Assembly (NCBI GenBank): GCA_903894475.1
Contig: CAITQH010000012.1
Span: forward strand, 1 to 34,468
Length of the DNA stretch: 34,468 nucleotides
Source: an uncultured beta proteobacterium
GTDB lineage: Bacteria; Pseudomonadota; Gammaproteobacteria; Burkholderiales; Burkholderiaceae_C
Direction: 5' to 3'
In this document: piece by piece, positions 8,021 to 16,020 of the stretch
Layout: each line of letters starts with the position of its first letter
Numbering within the stretch: the first letter of the stretch is position 1
Program-made: the position numbers and the translations under genes
The notes under the pieces: generated by a model
What the model was told of the DNA's origin: nothing
The model's database searches: none
What the model saw: the letters and a program-made list of their open reading frames with translations, nothing else

Positions 8021-8874
8021 CAATCGGTCTGTTCCGTCGCTGGCTGGCGCTGCTGCTTTGTGCGCTTTGCGGACACGCCGGCGCCAGCGATTTGCCCAGG
8101 GCTCGGGCAACACCCGGCGGCATTGCCCGAGTGGCTCTGGGCGCCTCGGCGCAGGCACCTCAGGTCACATTCAATGGCGTCCCGGTGTGGGTGACACAGG
8201 ACGGCCGGCAATGGACAGCCCTGGTTGGCATCCCGCTGTCGGCAGCACCAGGAACGGCGACTCTGAAGGTCCGGCGCCAGGGGTCGAGCGAGACTGTGCT
8301 GAGCTTTCAGATCAAGCCGTTTCGCTACGCCGAGCAGCGCCTGAAGGTGGCGCCCGGTCATGTGGATCTGTCGGCCGATGACACGGCGCGTTACGAGCGT
8401 GAGCGCGTGCGCCTGGCGCAAGTGATGGCGACCTTCACCGAGGTGCAGCCCGAGGCTTTGCAATTGCTGCAGCCAAACAGCGGCCGGCGTTCCAGTTCTT
8501 TTGGTTTGCGACGCGTCTTTAACGGCCAGTCGCGCAATCCGCACAGCGGCATGGACATTGCAGCTGCCCAGGGGGCGCCAGTTCTGGCCGCCGCGTCCGG
8601 TGTGGTGATTGACACGGGCGACTATTTTTTCAACGGCAACACGGTCTGGCTCGACCATGGCTCAGGCCTGCTCACCATGTACTGCCACCTGTCGGCGATC
8701 GAAGTAAAGCCTGGCGAGCGTGTCAGCGCTGGCGCGCTGATCGGCAAGGTCGGCTCCACCGGCCGCGCAACCGGGCCGCACCTGCACTGGTCAGTCAGCT
8801 TGAATCGGGCGATGGTCGATCCGGCCTTGTTTCTTGAAGCGTCGGCAGCACCAGACGGACCAACGGCGAGGTAA
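8017..8874 (+). CDS. exported M23 family metallopeptidase (LytM/peptidoglycan endopeptidase type)
   Basis: 285 residues with a TTG start at 8017 overlapping the nitrilase TGA (TTGA). GGTGG lies about 7 bases upstream, and no ATG or GTG gives a better start ahead of the signal peptide. Residues 5-23 form a signal peptide core (FRRWLALLLCALCGHAGAS), placing the enzyme in the periplasm. An N-terminal beta-rich region of about 130 residues precedes the peptidase domain (about 155-275). The zinc site is complete: His176 and Asp180 in HSGMD, and His257 in HLHW; His224 in MYCHLS and His255 are the usual catalytic histidines. It is expected to cut peptide cross-links in peptidoglycan. With all ligands present it should be an active enzyme, not an EnvC/NlpD-type activator. 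Confidence 0.9.
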   Translation: MTIGLFRRWLALLLCALCGHAGASDLPRARATPGGIARVALGASAQAPQVTFNGVPVWVTQDGRQWTALVGIPLSAAPGTATLKVRRQGSSETVLSFQIKPFRYAEQRLKVAPGHVDLSADDTARYERERVRLAQVMATFTEVQPEALQLLQPNSGRRSSSFGLRRVFNGQSRNPHSGMDIAAAQGAPVLAAASGVVIDTGDYFFNGNTVWLDHGSGLLTMYCHLSAIEVKPGERVSAGALIGKVGSTGRATGPHLHWSVSLNRAMVDPALFLEASAAPDGPTAR

Positions 8875-8887
8875 GCAAAAGCGCCTT

Positions 8888-10972
8888 TCAACGCCAGGCC
8901 GAGCGGGCCCGTTCGCGAACCTGGATGCTGGCGGGTCCGCTGTTCGTTGCGCCGGAACTATCAGGGGTCTGCGGCGGCCAGATCACCGTCTCAAATTTCG
9001 CTGCCAAGGCGTCCGGGATGAAGCGACTGCGGCTCGCATAGAGGTGCCGGTCTCCGCGTGCTGCCTGCTGCGTGACATAGAAGCGATGCGGCACCAGCAG
9101 GTGCAGGTGCTCCTTGGCGCGAGTCATGGCAACGTAGAGCAGGCGGCGTTCCTCCTCAATTTCGTCCTGCGTGCCGGTGCTCAGATCGGACGGGATGCAA
9201 CCGTCCACCACATTGAGCACATGAACCGAAGTCCACTCCTGACCCTTGGCCGAATGAATGGTCGAGAGAATCACATAGTCTTCATCGCGCTGTGCGGGCC
9301 CGGACAGGTCACTGGTCGCCTCCGGTGGGTCCAGCGTGAGTTCACTCAGGAAGCGTTGCCGGCTCGGATAGCTCGATGCCATGCGTTCCAGATTGTCGAT
9401 GTCGACACGGCGTTGCGCATGGTCATCGTGCAGGCGTTCAAGCTGCGGCAGGTACCAGCACCTGGCCAGTTCCATATCAGCCGGCCAGGGTGCCTGGGCT
9501 GTCTGCAGCGCTCGGTACATCTGAACAAAGCAGAGCCACTCCGTGGCAGCGCCCGCAGGCATCTGGAACGACACCAGTGTGGCACTAGGGTCGGCCGATT
9601 GCGCCATGGCGTCGAGCAATCGTGTGGCGAGCGCGGGTCCCACGCCAGCCATCAGTTGCATGACCCGAAATCCGGCCATACGGCCACGTGGATTCTGGGC
9701 AAAGCGCAGGATCGCCAGCAGGTCCTTGACGTGCGCCGCTTCGAGAAACTTCAGACCGCCGAATTTCACGAAAGGGATCTGGCGCCGCGTCAACTCCAAC
9801 TCCAGCGCCGCGCTGTGCGATGAGGTTCTGAACAGCACCGCCTGGGACTTGAGAAGCAAGCCGGTTTCGCGCTGTTCCAGGATCCTGTTGGCAACCCAGC
9901 GTGCCTGCTCGGCTTCGTCGCTCACCACGATCAACTGGGGTCGTGTGCAGCCGGCTTTGTCGGTCCAGAGCTTCTTCGCATGGCGCTCGGCCGCGAGTTC
10001 GATGACGGCGTTCGAGACATCCAGAATCGCTTGCGTTGAGCGATAGTTGCGCTCCAGCGTGACCAGGCGCACGCCTTGACTGAACTGCTGCGGAAAATCC
10101 AGAATGTTGCGCACCGTAGCACCGCGAAAGCTGTAGATGCTCTGGGCATCGTCGCCCACCGCCGTGACGCCCTTGCCGCCAGGTTTGAGCCCGTGCACAA
10201 TCGCCGCCTGCAGTCGATTCGTGTCCTGATATTCGTCCACCAGCACATGGTCAAAACGCGCGCCAAGCTCGGCACCGAGGGCTGGGTCGGTCATCATCTC
10301 GGACCAGAACAGCAGCAGGTCGTCGTAGTCCAGCACGTTCTGCGCCTGCTTGGCATCCACGTAGCTGCCGAACAGTTGCTTTAGTTCGCTCTCCCATTGC
10401 GCACACCAGGGGAAGACCTGCTGCAGCACTTCGGTCAGTGGTTGCTGGCTGTTCACCACGCGCGAGTAGATCGACAGACAGCTGCCTTTTTGCGGGAAGC
10501 GCTTCTTGCTGGTGGACAGACCGAACTCGTACCGAAGCAGGCTGAGCAGGTCTTCGGAGTCGCCACGGTCGTGGATGGTGAAGGACTCGTCCAGCCCGAT
10601 GCGCGGCGCGTAGTCGCGCAGCAGGCGCGCCGCCACGCTGTGAAAAGTGCCGGACCAGGGCAGCGAGGGCAGGCCAGGTCCGGCGCCCAGTCCCAGCACC
10701 CGGCTTAGCACGCTGCCGACACGGCGCTCCATCTCGGAAGCGGCGCGGCGCGAAAAAGTCAGCAGCAGGATGCGTTGCGGGTCGCCGCCATCCATGATGA
10801 GTCGGGCTACACGAAAGGCCAGGGTGTTGGTCTTGCCGGAACCCGCGCCGGCAATGATGAGCAGAGCGCGCTCATCCATTGCATGCTCGTCCACGCCATG
10901 CTCGGCGGCCTGGCGCTGCTCGACATTGAGAGTAGCAAAAGGATCCGAGCGGGCGGATGCTTCAACTGGCAT
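8888..10972 (-). CDS. UvrD/Rep-family ATP-dependent DNA helicase (SF1A)
   Basis: 694 residues. Superfamily 1 helicase motifs appear in order: Q-motif region LNVEQRQA, Walker A AGAGSGKT at 41-48, motif Ia TFSRRAASEM, motif II DEYQD at 246-250 and motif III GDDAQSIYSFRGA at 273-285. Further on are motif IV (LERNYRS), motif V (STIHSAKGQEW) and motif VI (RRLLYVAMTRAKEHL). It should be an ATP-driven 3'-5' DNA translocase/helicase. It is shorter than UvrD (about 720) and has a distinct C-terminus, so it is probably a paralogue rather than the housekeeping uvrD or rep; no symbol is given. Last gene of a minus-strand run, 21 bases after the membrane protein gene. The start MPVEASARS has only a weak ribosome-binding site. 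Converges with the M23 peptidase gene. Confidence 0.93.
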   Translation of the reverse strand: MPVEASARSDPFATLNVEQRQAAEHGVDEHAMDERALLIIAGAGSGKTNTLAFRVARLIMDGGDPQRILLLTFSRRAASEMERRVGSVLSRVLGLGAGPGLPSLPWSGTFHSVAARLLRDYAPRIGLDESFTIHDRGDSEDLLSLLRYEFGLSTSKKRFPQKGSCLSIYSRVVNSQQPLTEVLQQVFPWCAQWESELKQLFGSYVDAKQAQNVLDYDDLLLFWSEMMTDPALGAELGARFDHVLVDEYQDTNRLQAAIVHGLKPGGKGVTAVGDDAQSIYSFRGATVRNILDFPQQFSQGVRLVTLERNYRSTQAILDVSNAVIELAAERHAKKLWTDKAGCTRPQLIVVSDEAEQARWVANRILEQRETGLLLKSQAVLFRTSSHSAALELELTRRQIPFVKFGGLKFLEAAHVKDLLAILRFAQNPRGRMAGFRVMQLMAGVGPALATRLLDAMAQSADPSATLVSFQMPAGAATEWLCFVQMYRALQTAQAPWPADMELARCWYLPQLERLHDDHAQRRVDIDNLERMASSYPSRQRFLSELTLDPPEATSDLSGPAQRDEDYVILSTIHSAKGQEWTSVHVLNVVDGCIPSDLSTGTQDEIEEERRLLYVAMTRAKEHLHLLVPHRFYVTQQAARGDRHLYASRSRFIPDALAAKFETVIWPPQTPDSSGATNSGPASIQVRERARSAWR

Positions 10973-10993
10973 CGGTTCAGGCTGAACTCTGAC

Positions 10994-11395
10994 CTAGAGC
11001 CAGACACCGTTGTGCGGCATCTGGATCGTCTCTGAAGGGCTGCTGCTGATGACAAAGGCGTCGATCAGGAAACTCAGCACCGAAATGAAAATGCTGGCAA
11101 AGAAAGCGGTCCAGAAGCTCGATACCTTGAAGCCCCGAACGAGCGAGGAAACCAGCATCATCATCAGCGCATTGATCACCAGCAGGAACAGGCCGAAGGT
11201 GAGCAGCGTGAGAGGCAGGGTCAGGACGATCAGCAGTGGCTTCACGATGGCGTTGGCAAAGCCCAGCAGCAGCGCGGCGACGATCAGCGACGTGGCGTCA
11301 GCGAAACGGATGCCCTGGAAGATGCGGCCCGCGACCCAGAGCGAGACGGCCGTGACGGCCCAGTGCGTGAGAAAGGGCGACAGATGGTCAAGCAT
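10994..11395 (-). CDS. small integral membrane protein, phage holin 4_2 (PF04020-like) superfamily
   Basis: 133 residues with about four hydrophobic helices (roughly 10-30, 37-57, 60-85 and 95-115). The block FANAIVKPLLIVLTLPLTLLTFGLFL is split here by position: residues 46-56 carry the FANAIVKP signature and 57-72 the LPLTLLTFG signature, both typical of the chromosomal 'phage holin family' membrane proteins. Despite the name, this family is widespread in non-phage loci and its function is unknown. Nothing phage-like surrounds it. Its ATG shares one base with the stop of the dienelactone hydrolase gene (TGATG), so it is translated by reinitiation within the operon. Confidence 0.85.
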   Translation of the reverse strand: MLDHLSPFLTHWAVTAVSLWVAGRIFQGIRFADATSLIVAALLLGFANAIVKPLLIVLTLPLTLLTFGLFLLVINALMMMLVSSLVRGFKVSSFWTAFFASIFISVLSFLIDAFVISSSPSETIQMPHNGVWL

Positions 11396-12093
11396 CAGTC
11401 AAGATGGGTTGACAGCCACTGCAGCGTCCGGCCGCGCGCCAGGGCCGCGGTCTTCTGCTGGTACATGGGTCGGCCCCAGCAGTTGAAACCGTGTTCTGCG
11501 CCCTCGTACACGTCAAAGTGGGCGTTGGAGCGGCCGGCGAACGCCGCCTGCACCGCCGCCACAGCAGTCGCCGGGATGTGGGTGTCCAGTTCCGCGTAGT
11601 GGAACAGGATGGGCACGCTGATGGTGGTGGCCAGTTCAAGGTGATTCTGAATACCGCCGCCGTAGTAGCAGACGGCAGTGTCCACCGCGCCCGTCGCCGC
11701 CAGATGGTAGGCCAGGCGCCCACCCATGCAGAAACCGACGACGCCGACCTTGCCCTTGACTTCGCTGTGATTGCGCAGTGCCTGCGCGCTTGCCACCATG
11801 TCCGCTACCGCATCCGGGCCGTTGAGCCCCTGCATCAGGGTGAATGCCTTTTTGGTGCCGGCTTCGTCGTAACTCAGGTCGACGCCGGGCTCCTGACGCC
11901 AGAAGACGTCTGGCGCCAGCACTACATAGCCATCCAGCGCGTACTGGTCGGCGACAGCGCGGATGTGGGCGTTGACGCCCCATATCTCCTGGATCACGAT
12001 CAGGCCCGGACCGCGTCCGAGTGGGGGCAAGGCAAGATAGCCGCCAAAGCTCTTGCCGTCGTGGCTGCTGATAGCGATGGTAGATCCGCTCAT
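11395..12093 (-). CDS. dienelactone hydrolase family protein
   Basis: 232 residues, the usual length. It is a cytosolic alpha/beta hydrolase with the DLH catalytic set: Glu36 in QEIWGV, nucleophile Cys122 in GFCMGG, Asp170 in YAELDTHIP and His201 in GAEHGFNC. Authentic DLH opens dienelactones in the ortho-cleavage of chlorocatechols. Most genomic copies, including those outside a catechol cluster like this one, have unknown substrates. No aromatic ring-cleavage genes are adjacent. Its ATG overlaps the aldo/keto reductase stop by four bases (ATGA), and its stop touches the start of the membrane protein gene. It is thus in the centre of a translationally coupled block. Confidence 0.92.
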   Translation of the reverse strand: MSGSTIAISSHDGKSFGGYLALPPLGRGPGLIVIQEIWGVNAHIRAVADQYALDGYVVLAPDVFWRQEPGVDLSYDEAGTKKAFTLMQGLNGPDAVADMVASAQALRNHSEVKGKVGVVGFCMGGRLAYHLAATGAVDTAVCYYGGGIQNHLELATTISVPILFHYAELDTHIPATAVAAVQAAFAGRSNAHFDVYEGAEHGFNCWGRPMYQQKTAALARGRTLQWLSTHLD

Positions 12094-13136
12094 GATGTTG
12101 GGTTCCGTACTGGTGGTGTGGTGCGACTCTGGCCCTGCCTGGAGAGCATCCAGCCTGGATATTCAGGGGGCAGGGCGCTGACTTCATCGAGTGCCTTCAG
12201 GTCGTCGGTGTTCAATTCAAGTCCACTTGCGCCCAGATTGTCTGCCAGTTGCTCCGGTGTTCTGGCGCCCAGAATCACCGTGCTGACCTGTTTGCGACTG
12301 AGCAGCCAGGCCAGCGCCACCTGCGCGACCGTTGCCCGATGGCGCAACGCGATGGGTCGCATGACGTCCAGCACGCGAAAGGCTCTGGGCTTGTCCACCA
12401 CCGGGAAGTCAAAACTAGCCCGGCGGGTTCCTTCGGGCCCGCTGCCATCCGGGGCGAACTTGCCGCTGAGCAGGCCACCGGCGAGCGGGCTCCAGACCAT
12501 CAGGCCAAGTTGCTGGTCTTGCAGCAGCGGCATAACTTCGCGCTCCAGGTCGCGTCCTGCAATCGTGTAGTAAGCCTGCACGCTTTCAAAACGCGCCCAG
12601 TGATTTTTCTCTGAAAGAGCCAACGCCTTCATGATCTGCCAGGCGGCCATATTGCACAGACCGATATAGCGCACCTTGCCGGAGCGCACCATGTCGTTGA
12701 GGGTGCAAAGCACATCTTCCAGTGGCGTGAGGGGATCAAAGCCGTGCAGCTGATACAGGTCGATGTGATCGAGCTGCAGGCGTTTCAGGCTGGCGTCGAG
12801 CTCGTTCATGAGGTGGTAGCGCGATTGGCCGAGCGAGTTGACAGAGCCCTCCTTCATGACGCCGGTTGCCTTGCTGGCCACCACCAACTCGTCACGCGGT
12901 AAGCCCAGACTCTTGATGGCCTTGCCGGTGATGGTCTCGGACTGGCCGACCGAGTAGACGTTGGCGGTGTCGATAAAGTTGATGCCGGCGTCAAAGGACT
13001 GCTTCACCAGGGCTGTGGACGCATCCTGTGACAGACCGCCCATGACCTGCCAGAAACCCTGGCCACCAAAAGTCATGGTTCCCAGGCAGAGTTCAGAAAC
13101 GTAAAGGCCGGTTTGGCCCAGCAGACGGTATCGCAT
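12090..13136 (-). CDS. aldo/keto reductase
   Basis: 348 residues, (beta/alpha)8 NADPH-dependent oxidoreductase. The catalytic tetrad is visible: Asp56 (FIDTANVY), Tyr61, Lys89 (VVASKATG) and His131 (YQLHGFD). The opening MRYRLLGQTGLYVSELCLGTM spans residues 1-21 and resembles the AKR groups of YajO/voltage-channel-beta type (about 330-350 residues). A good ribosome-binding site (GGAAAG) lies 6 bases before the ATG. Substrate unknown; probably carbonyl detoxification or general metabolism. It follows the S9 peptidase by 30 bases and overlaps the dienelactone hydrolase start, so it belongs to the same minus-strand operon. Confidence 0.92.
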   Translation of the reverse strand: MRYRLLGQTGLYVSELCLGTMTFGGQGFWQVMGGLSQDASTALVKQSFDAGINFIDTANVYSVGQSETITGKAIKSLGLPRDELVVASKATGVMKEGSVNSLGQSRYHLMNELDASLKRLQLDHIDLYQLHGFDPLTPLEDVLCTLNDMVRSGKVRYIGLCNMAAWQIMKALALSEKNHWARFESVQAYYTIAGRDLEREVMPLLQDQQLGLMVWSPLAGGLLSGKFAPDGSGPEGTRRASFDFPVVDKPRAFRVLDVMRPIALRHRATVAQVALAWLLSRKQVSTVILGARTPEQLADNLGASGLELNTDDLKALDEVSALPPEYPGWMLSRQGQSRTTPPVRNPTS

Positions 13137-13166
13137 AAATTTCTTTCCGGGTTTAGATGATTGCTG

Positions 13167-15353
13167 TCAGGGCCTGATCTTGGCGCGGCCCATTTGCCAT
13201 AGCAGGAAGCTGTAAATGTCGGCTGACTCTGCGTAGCGCTGCGTCGACGTGCTACCGATGCCGTGGCCGGCTTGCAGGTCCAGTCGCAGCAGCACCGGCT
13301 TGCCACTGCTGGTGGCCGCCTGCAAGCGCGCTGCGGCCTTGCCGCTCTCCCAGACGTCAACGCGCGGATCGTTCATGCCATGCACCAGCATGACCGCCGG
13401 GTAGGCTGCGCCGTCCTTGATGTTGTGGTAGGTGCTCATCTCCAGCAGCGCCGCAAATTCCGTTGCATCGCGCGTGCTGCCAAATTCCGAAATATTGGTG
13501 ATGCCGTTAGCACTCTCCTCGGAGCGGATGGTGTCCATCATGCCCACGCTGAAGATCGCCGCTGCAAACAGATCCGGTGCGCTGGTCACGGCTCTTCCGA
13601 CGAAGATGCCACCGGCGCTGCCGCCCATCGCGGCCATCGTCCTGCGCGAGGCATACCCTTCCTTGATGAGGTACTGAGCGCAGGCCACGCCGTCCTTCCA
13701 GGTGTTGGGCTTGGTGGTCTTGAAACCTGCCTTGTACCAGTCGTTGCCGTAAACGCCGCTGCCGCGCACATTGGCGTAGGCCAGCACACCGCCTTGCTCC
13801 AGCCAGACCATGTTCGATGCCGAGTAGTGGGCTGTTTGCGAGAAGCCGTAGGCGCCATAGCCGATCAGCAGGGTCGGGTTGCTGCCGTCGCGCTTGAGCC
13901 CCTTCTTGAACAGCAGCGTCATCGGAATCAGCGTGCCATCGTGACTGGGCGCCTTCACCTCGACGATCTCCACGTCGGTGATGGGTGATCCGATTACCTT
14001 GGAGCGCAAGGGTGCTTCCAGGGAGCGCTTGCCGTCAAAGACAAAGCTGCGCGGCAGCTCGGTCCAGCCACTGAGCGTGTAAAGAACATCCTTGTAGGCG
14101 TGCGCTGAATCGGCATGCACGCCAGCGGCACCGGCAAAAGGCAGTGCGATGGACTGGCCAGTGCCGTCGCCCGGCGCATAAAGGCGCACACCGATTGACG
14201 TCCCCTCGCGAATGCTGGCAACCACGGCGTCGCGGCTCAGGGAAAAATGCTCCAGCACGGTATCAGACGGTGGTGTTGCCACGACCTGCGCCCGGGCCAG
14301 CTCAGGCTGCTTCAAGTCGAGTTTAAGCACCCGGTTGCGCGGCGCGCCAATATAGCTGGTGAAGTACAGGGCGTCGCCCTTGAGTTCGATCTGGGTAATC
14401 CTGTCGCTGTACCCGGCAATCCTCTTCCATGCGATGCCGGGCTTGCCAAGATCGCTGATGCGGGCAATGAACAGGAATCCTTCGGGCAGCGTGGTGTCGG
14501 TGGTGCGCGCCACCATCCAGTCGCTGTCAGGGCTAAAAACGAGGCCACCGACGTCCAGCGCGGCCAACCCCAGATCGCGGGTGACGGTCGGGCCAAATAC
14601 CGGTAGTGCTGTGGTGGCTGGCTGGCCGACCTTCAGCCACATGACGCTGCTGTCAAGAAAGGTTTCGGTCTCGGCCGCGCCGCTCCTGCGCTCCTGAAGT
14701 TGGTTGTAGGTGAGCGACTTGCTGTCCGGCAACCAGGAGACGAGCGATTCCTGCACGCGCGGGATGGCTGAGCCCACCGTCTTGAGTGTCTCGACTTCCA
14801 TGACGTAGAGCGACGCATCCTCGGAGCCGCCAGCTGACATGCCATAGGCTATGTGTTTGCCGTCCCATGAAGGCACAAAGTAGTTGATGGCGTGCGGCAC
14901 ACCGGTGCGCTTTGAATCGACCTCGGGGTCAACCAGAACCTTCTCGCTACCGTTCAAACCGACGCGTAGCATCAGCTTGAACTGCCTCTGACCGCGCGGG
15001 CGTTTAAGGTAGTAAATGCGATCCTGCGGCATGCGCACGACGCGGTTGATGTTGTCGCCGCCAGCCTCGGAGCGGCTTTGAATGCTTGTGAGCAGTTCGT
15101 CGCGCAGGTCAATGCGGTCCAGTGTTTGGCGCGTTACCTCGCCTTGGGCACGCAGCCAGCCTTGCACTTCCGGGCTCTTCACTTCTTCAAGGTAGCGGTA
15201 GGGATCGTGCACGGTCACGCCGTGCAACACCTGGGTCACGTCACGCACTGGCGCAATGGGCAGGGCAGTCTGGGCCGCCACAGGCGGACTCATCAACCCG
15301 GCGAGACACAAAACTACGCCCGCGGGGCGGGCGATGGAGAAGAGAAAATTCAT
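13167..15353 (-). CDS. exported S9 family prolyl oligopeptidase
   Basis: 728 residues with an N-terminal signal peptide (MNFLFSIARPAGVVLCLAG followed by an Ala-rich cleavage region), so it is periplasmic or secreted. The N-terminal two thirds should form the seven-bladed beta-propeller, and the C-terminal third the alpha/beta hydrolase. The catalytic triad is visible: Ser579 in GGSAGG, Asp662 in HGMNDPRV and His697 in QAGHG. The conserved YGAYGFS and YANVRGSG blocks precede the Ser. Family members cleave short proline-containing peptides. First gene of the minus-strand operon leading down to the helicase; a 9-bp inverted repeat lies just upstream of its start. Confidence 0.93.
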   Translation of the reverse strand: MNFLFSIARPAGVVLCLAGLMSPPVAAQTALPIAPVRDVTQVLHGVTVHDPYRYLEEVKSPEVQGWLRAQGEVTRQTLDRIDLRDELLTSIQSRSEAGGDNINRVVRMPQDRIYYLKRPRGQRQFKLMLRVGLNGSEKVLVDPEVDSKRTGVPHAINYFVPSWDGKHIAYGMSAGGSEDASLYVMEVETLKTVGSAIPRVQESLVSWLPDSKSLTYNQLQERRSGAAETETFLDSSVMWLKVGQPATTALPVFGPTVTRDLGLAALDVGGLVFSPDSDWMVARTTDTTLPEGFLFIARISDLGKPGIAWKRIAGYSDRITQIELKGDALYFTSYIGAPRNRVLKLDLKQPELARAQVVATPPSDTVLEHFSLSRDAVVASIREGTSIGVRLYAPGDGTGQSIALPFAGAAGVHADSAHAYKDVLYTLSGWTELPRSFVFDGKRSLEAPLRSKVIGSPITDVEIVEVKAPSHDGTLIPMTLLFKKGLKRDGSNPTLLIGYGAYGFSQTAHYSASNMVWLEQGGVLAYANVRGSGVYGNDWYKAGFKTTKPNTWKDGVACAQYLIKEGYASRRTMAAMGGSAGGIFVGRAVTSAPDLFAAAIFSVGMMDTIRSEESANGITNISEFGSTRDATEFAALLEMSTYHNIKDGAAYPAVMLVHGMNDPRVDVWESGKAAARLQAATSSGKPVLLRLDLQAGHGIGSTSTQRYAESADIYSFLLWQMGRAKIRP

Positions 15354-15368
15354 AATGAGCTTGCGGCA

Positions 15369-15391
15369 AATGAATCGATGGGCGATTCATT
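15369..15391. repeat. 9-bp perfect inverted repeat upstream of the S9 peptidase gene
   Basis: AATGAATCG and CGATTCATT are separated by ATGGG, 16 bases before the S9 peptidase start (minus strand) and 20 bases after the stop of the unknown protein gene at 15411. There is no T-run on either strand, so an intrinsic terminator is not well supported. An operator or an mRNA hairpin near the translation start are alternatives. Confidence 0.4.
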
Positions 15392-15410
15392 CTAGTGGCC
15401 GCCGCGGTGC

Positions 15411-15947
15411 TCAGGGATTGCGTATCACCGTCGCCGGGAATCCGTATTCGTGGTGCCTTTCATCGTCATCGAGATCGAGATCGGTTTTCGGTAAATCAAA
15501 CTTGATGGCGGGCATGATACTGGGCACTGCCGAGAGCTTGGGTGGCAGTGCAACGCCCGGCTCTGCACCTTTCGGCTCTGGCTTGGCCGCTCCTGATTTC
15601 GATTCCGATGCCTTGCTGGCATCAGCCTTGTCGATCGCGAATTTCCAGTTGATCAAAAAGTCTGCATTGCGGGTGCTGCGGCTATACAGGCAGATCACAT
15701 CGAACAATTCGTTTTCAAGATCGACCGCTTCGTGGATCAGGCGCTCGTCCCAGGTCCGTATCAGCAATTGCACCAGTATCACTTCGGATGCGCCTGGCCG
15801 GGACAAAGGCAGCAGTTCACATCCGATGGACGCAGTCGCAATGCCACGACGGCGCAGCACACTGTTCAAGGCAACACGAACCATCTCGCGCTGCTTTTCG
15901 TAGTGCCTGGCCTTGCGGCGCCGACCCATGGCAAAAAATCCAAACAT
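15411..15947 (-). CDS. conserved-looking protein of unknown function with charged C-terminal tail
   Basis: 178 residues from the ATG at 15947, chosen because GGAGA lies 8 bases before it. An in-frame ATG at 15974 lacks such a site. I do not recognise a named domain. Residues 1-20 are basic (MGRRRKARHYEKQ). A central region of about 90 residues alternates strands and helices, with RTWDERLIHEAVDLENELFDVI as an amphipathic segment at about 81-102. A Lys/Ala/Pro/Glu-rich linker (about 115-150) then leads to an acidic tail (DLDLDDDERHHEYGFP). There is no signal peptide or membrane helix, so it is cytosolic. Monocistronic by position: the neighbour upstream (16021) is 73 bases away and shares the strand. 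A DNA- or ribosome-associated role would be a guess from the basic N-terminus only. Confidence 0.65.
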   Translation of the reverse strand: MFGFFAMGRRRKARHYEKQREMVRVALNSVLRRRGIATASIGCELLPLSRPGASEVILVQLLIRTWDERLIHEAVDLENELFDVICLYSRSTRNADFLINWKFAIDKADASKASESKSGAAKPEPKGAEPGVALPPKLSAVPSIMPAIKFDLPKTDLDLDDDERHHEYGFPATVIRNP

Positions 15948-16020
15948 AGCTTCGTCTCCGAAAAGTGCCACCATGATAGGTTATTTCAGTTTGGCAGGTA
16001 CGATGGCACTGAGTGTGTAA

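Noticed and set aside
8834..9823. 329-codon plus-strand frame
   Set aside because: Antisense to the UvrD-type helicase C-terminal half and overlapping the M23 gene; no protein pattern.
10994..11395. Holin-like protein as evidence for a prophage
   Set aside because: The family is common in bacterial chromosomes and no phage structural, lysis or integration gene is nearby.
11491..12570. 359-codon plus-strand frame
   Set aside because: Antisense to both the dienelactone hydrolase and the aldo/keto reductase genes, which have full catalytic sets.
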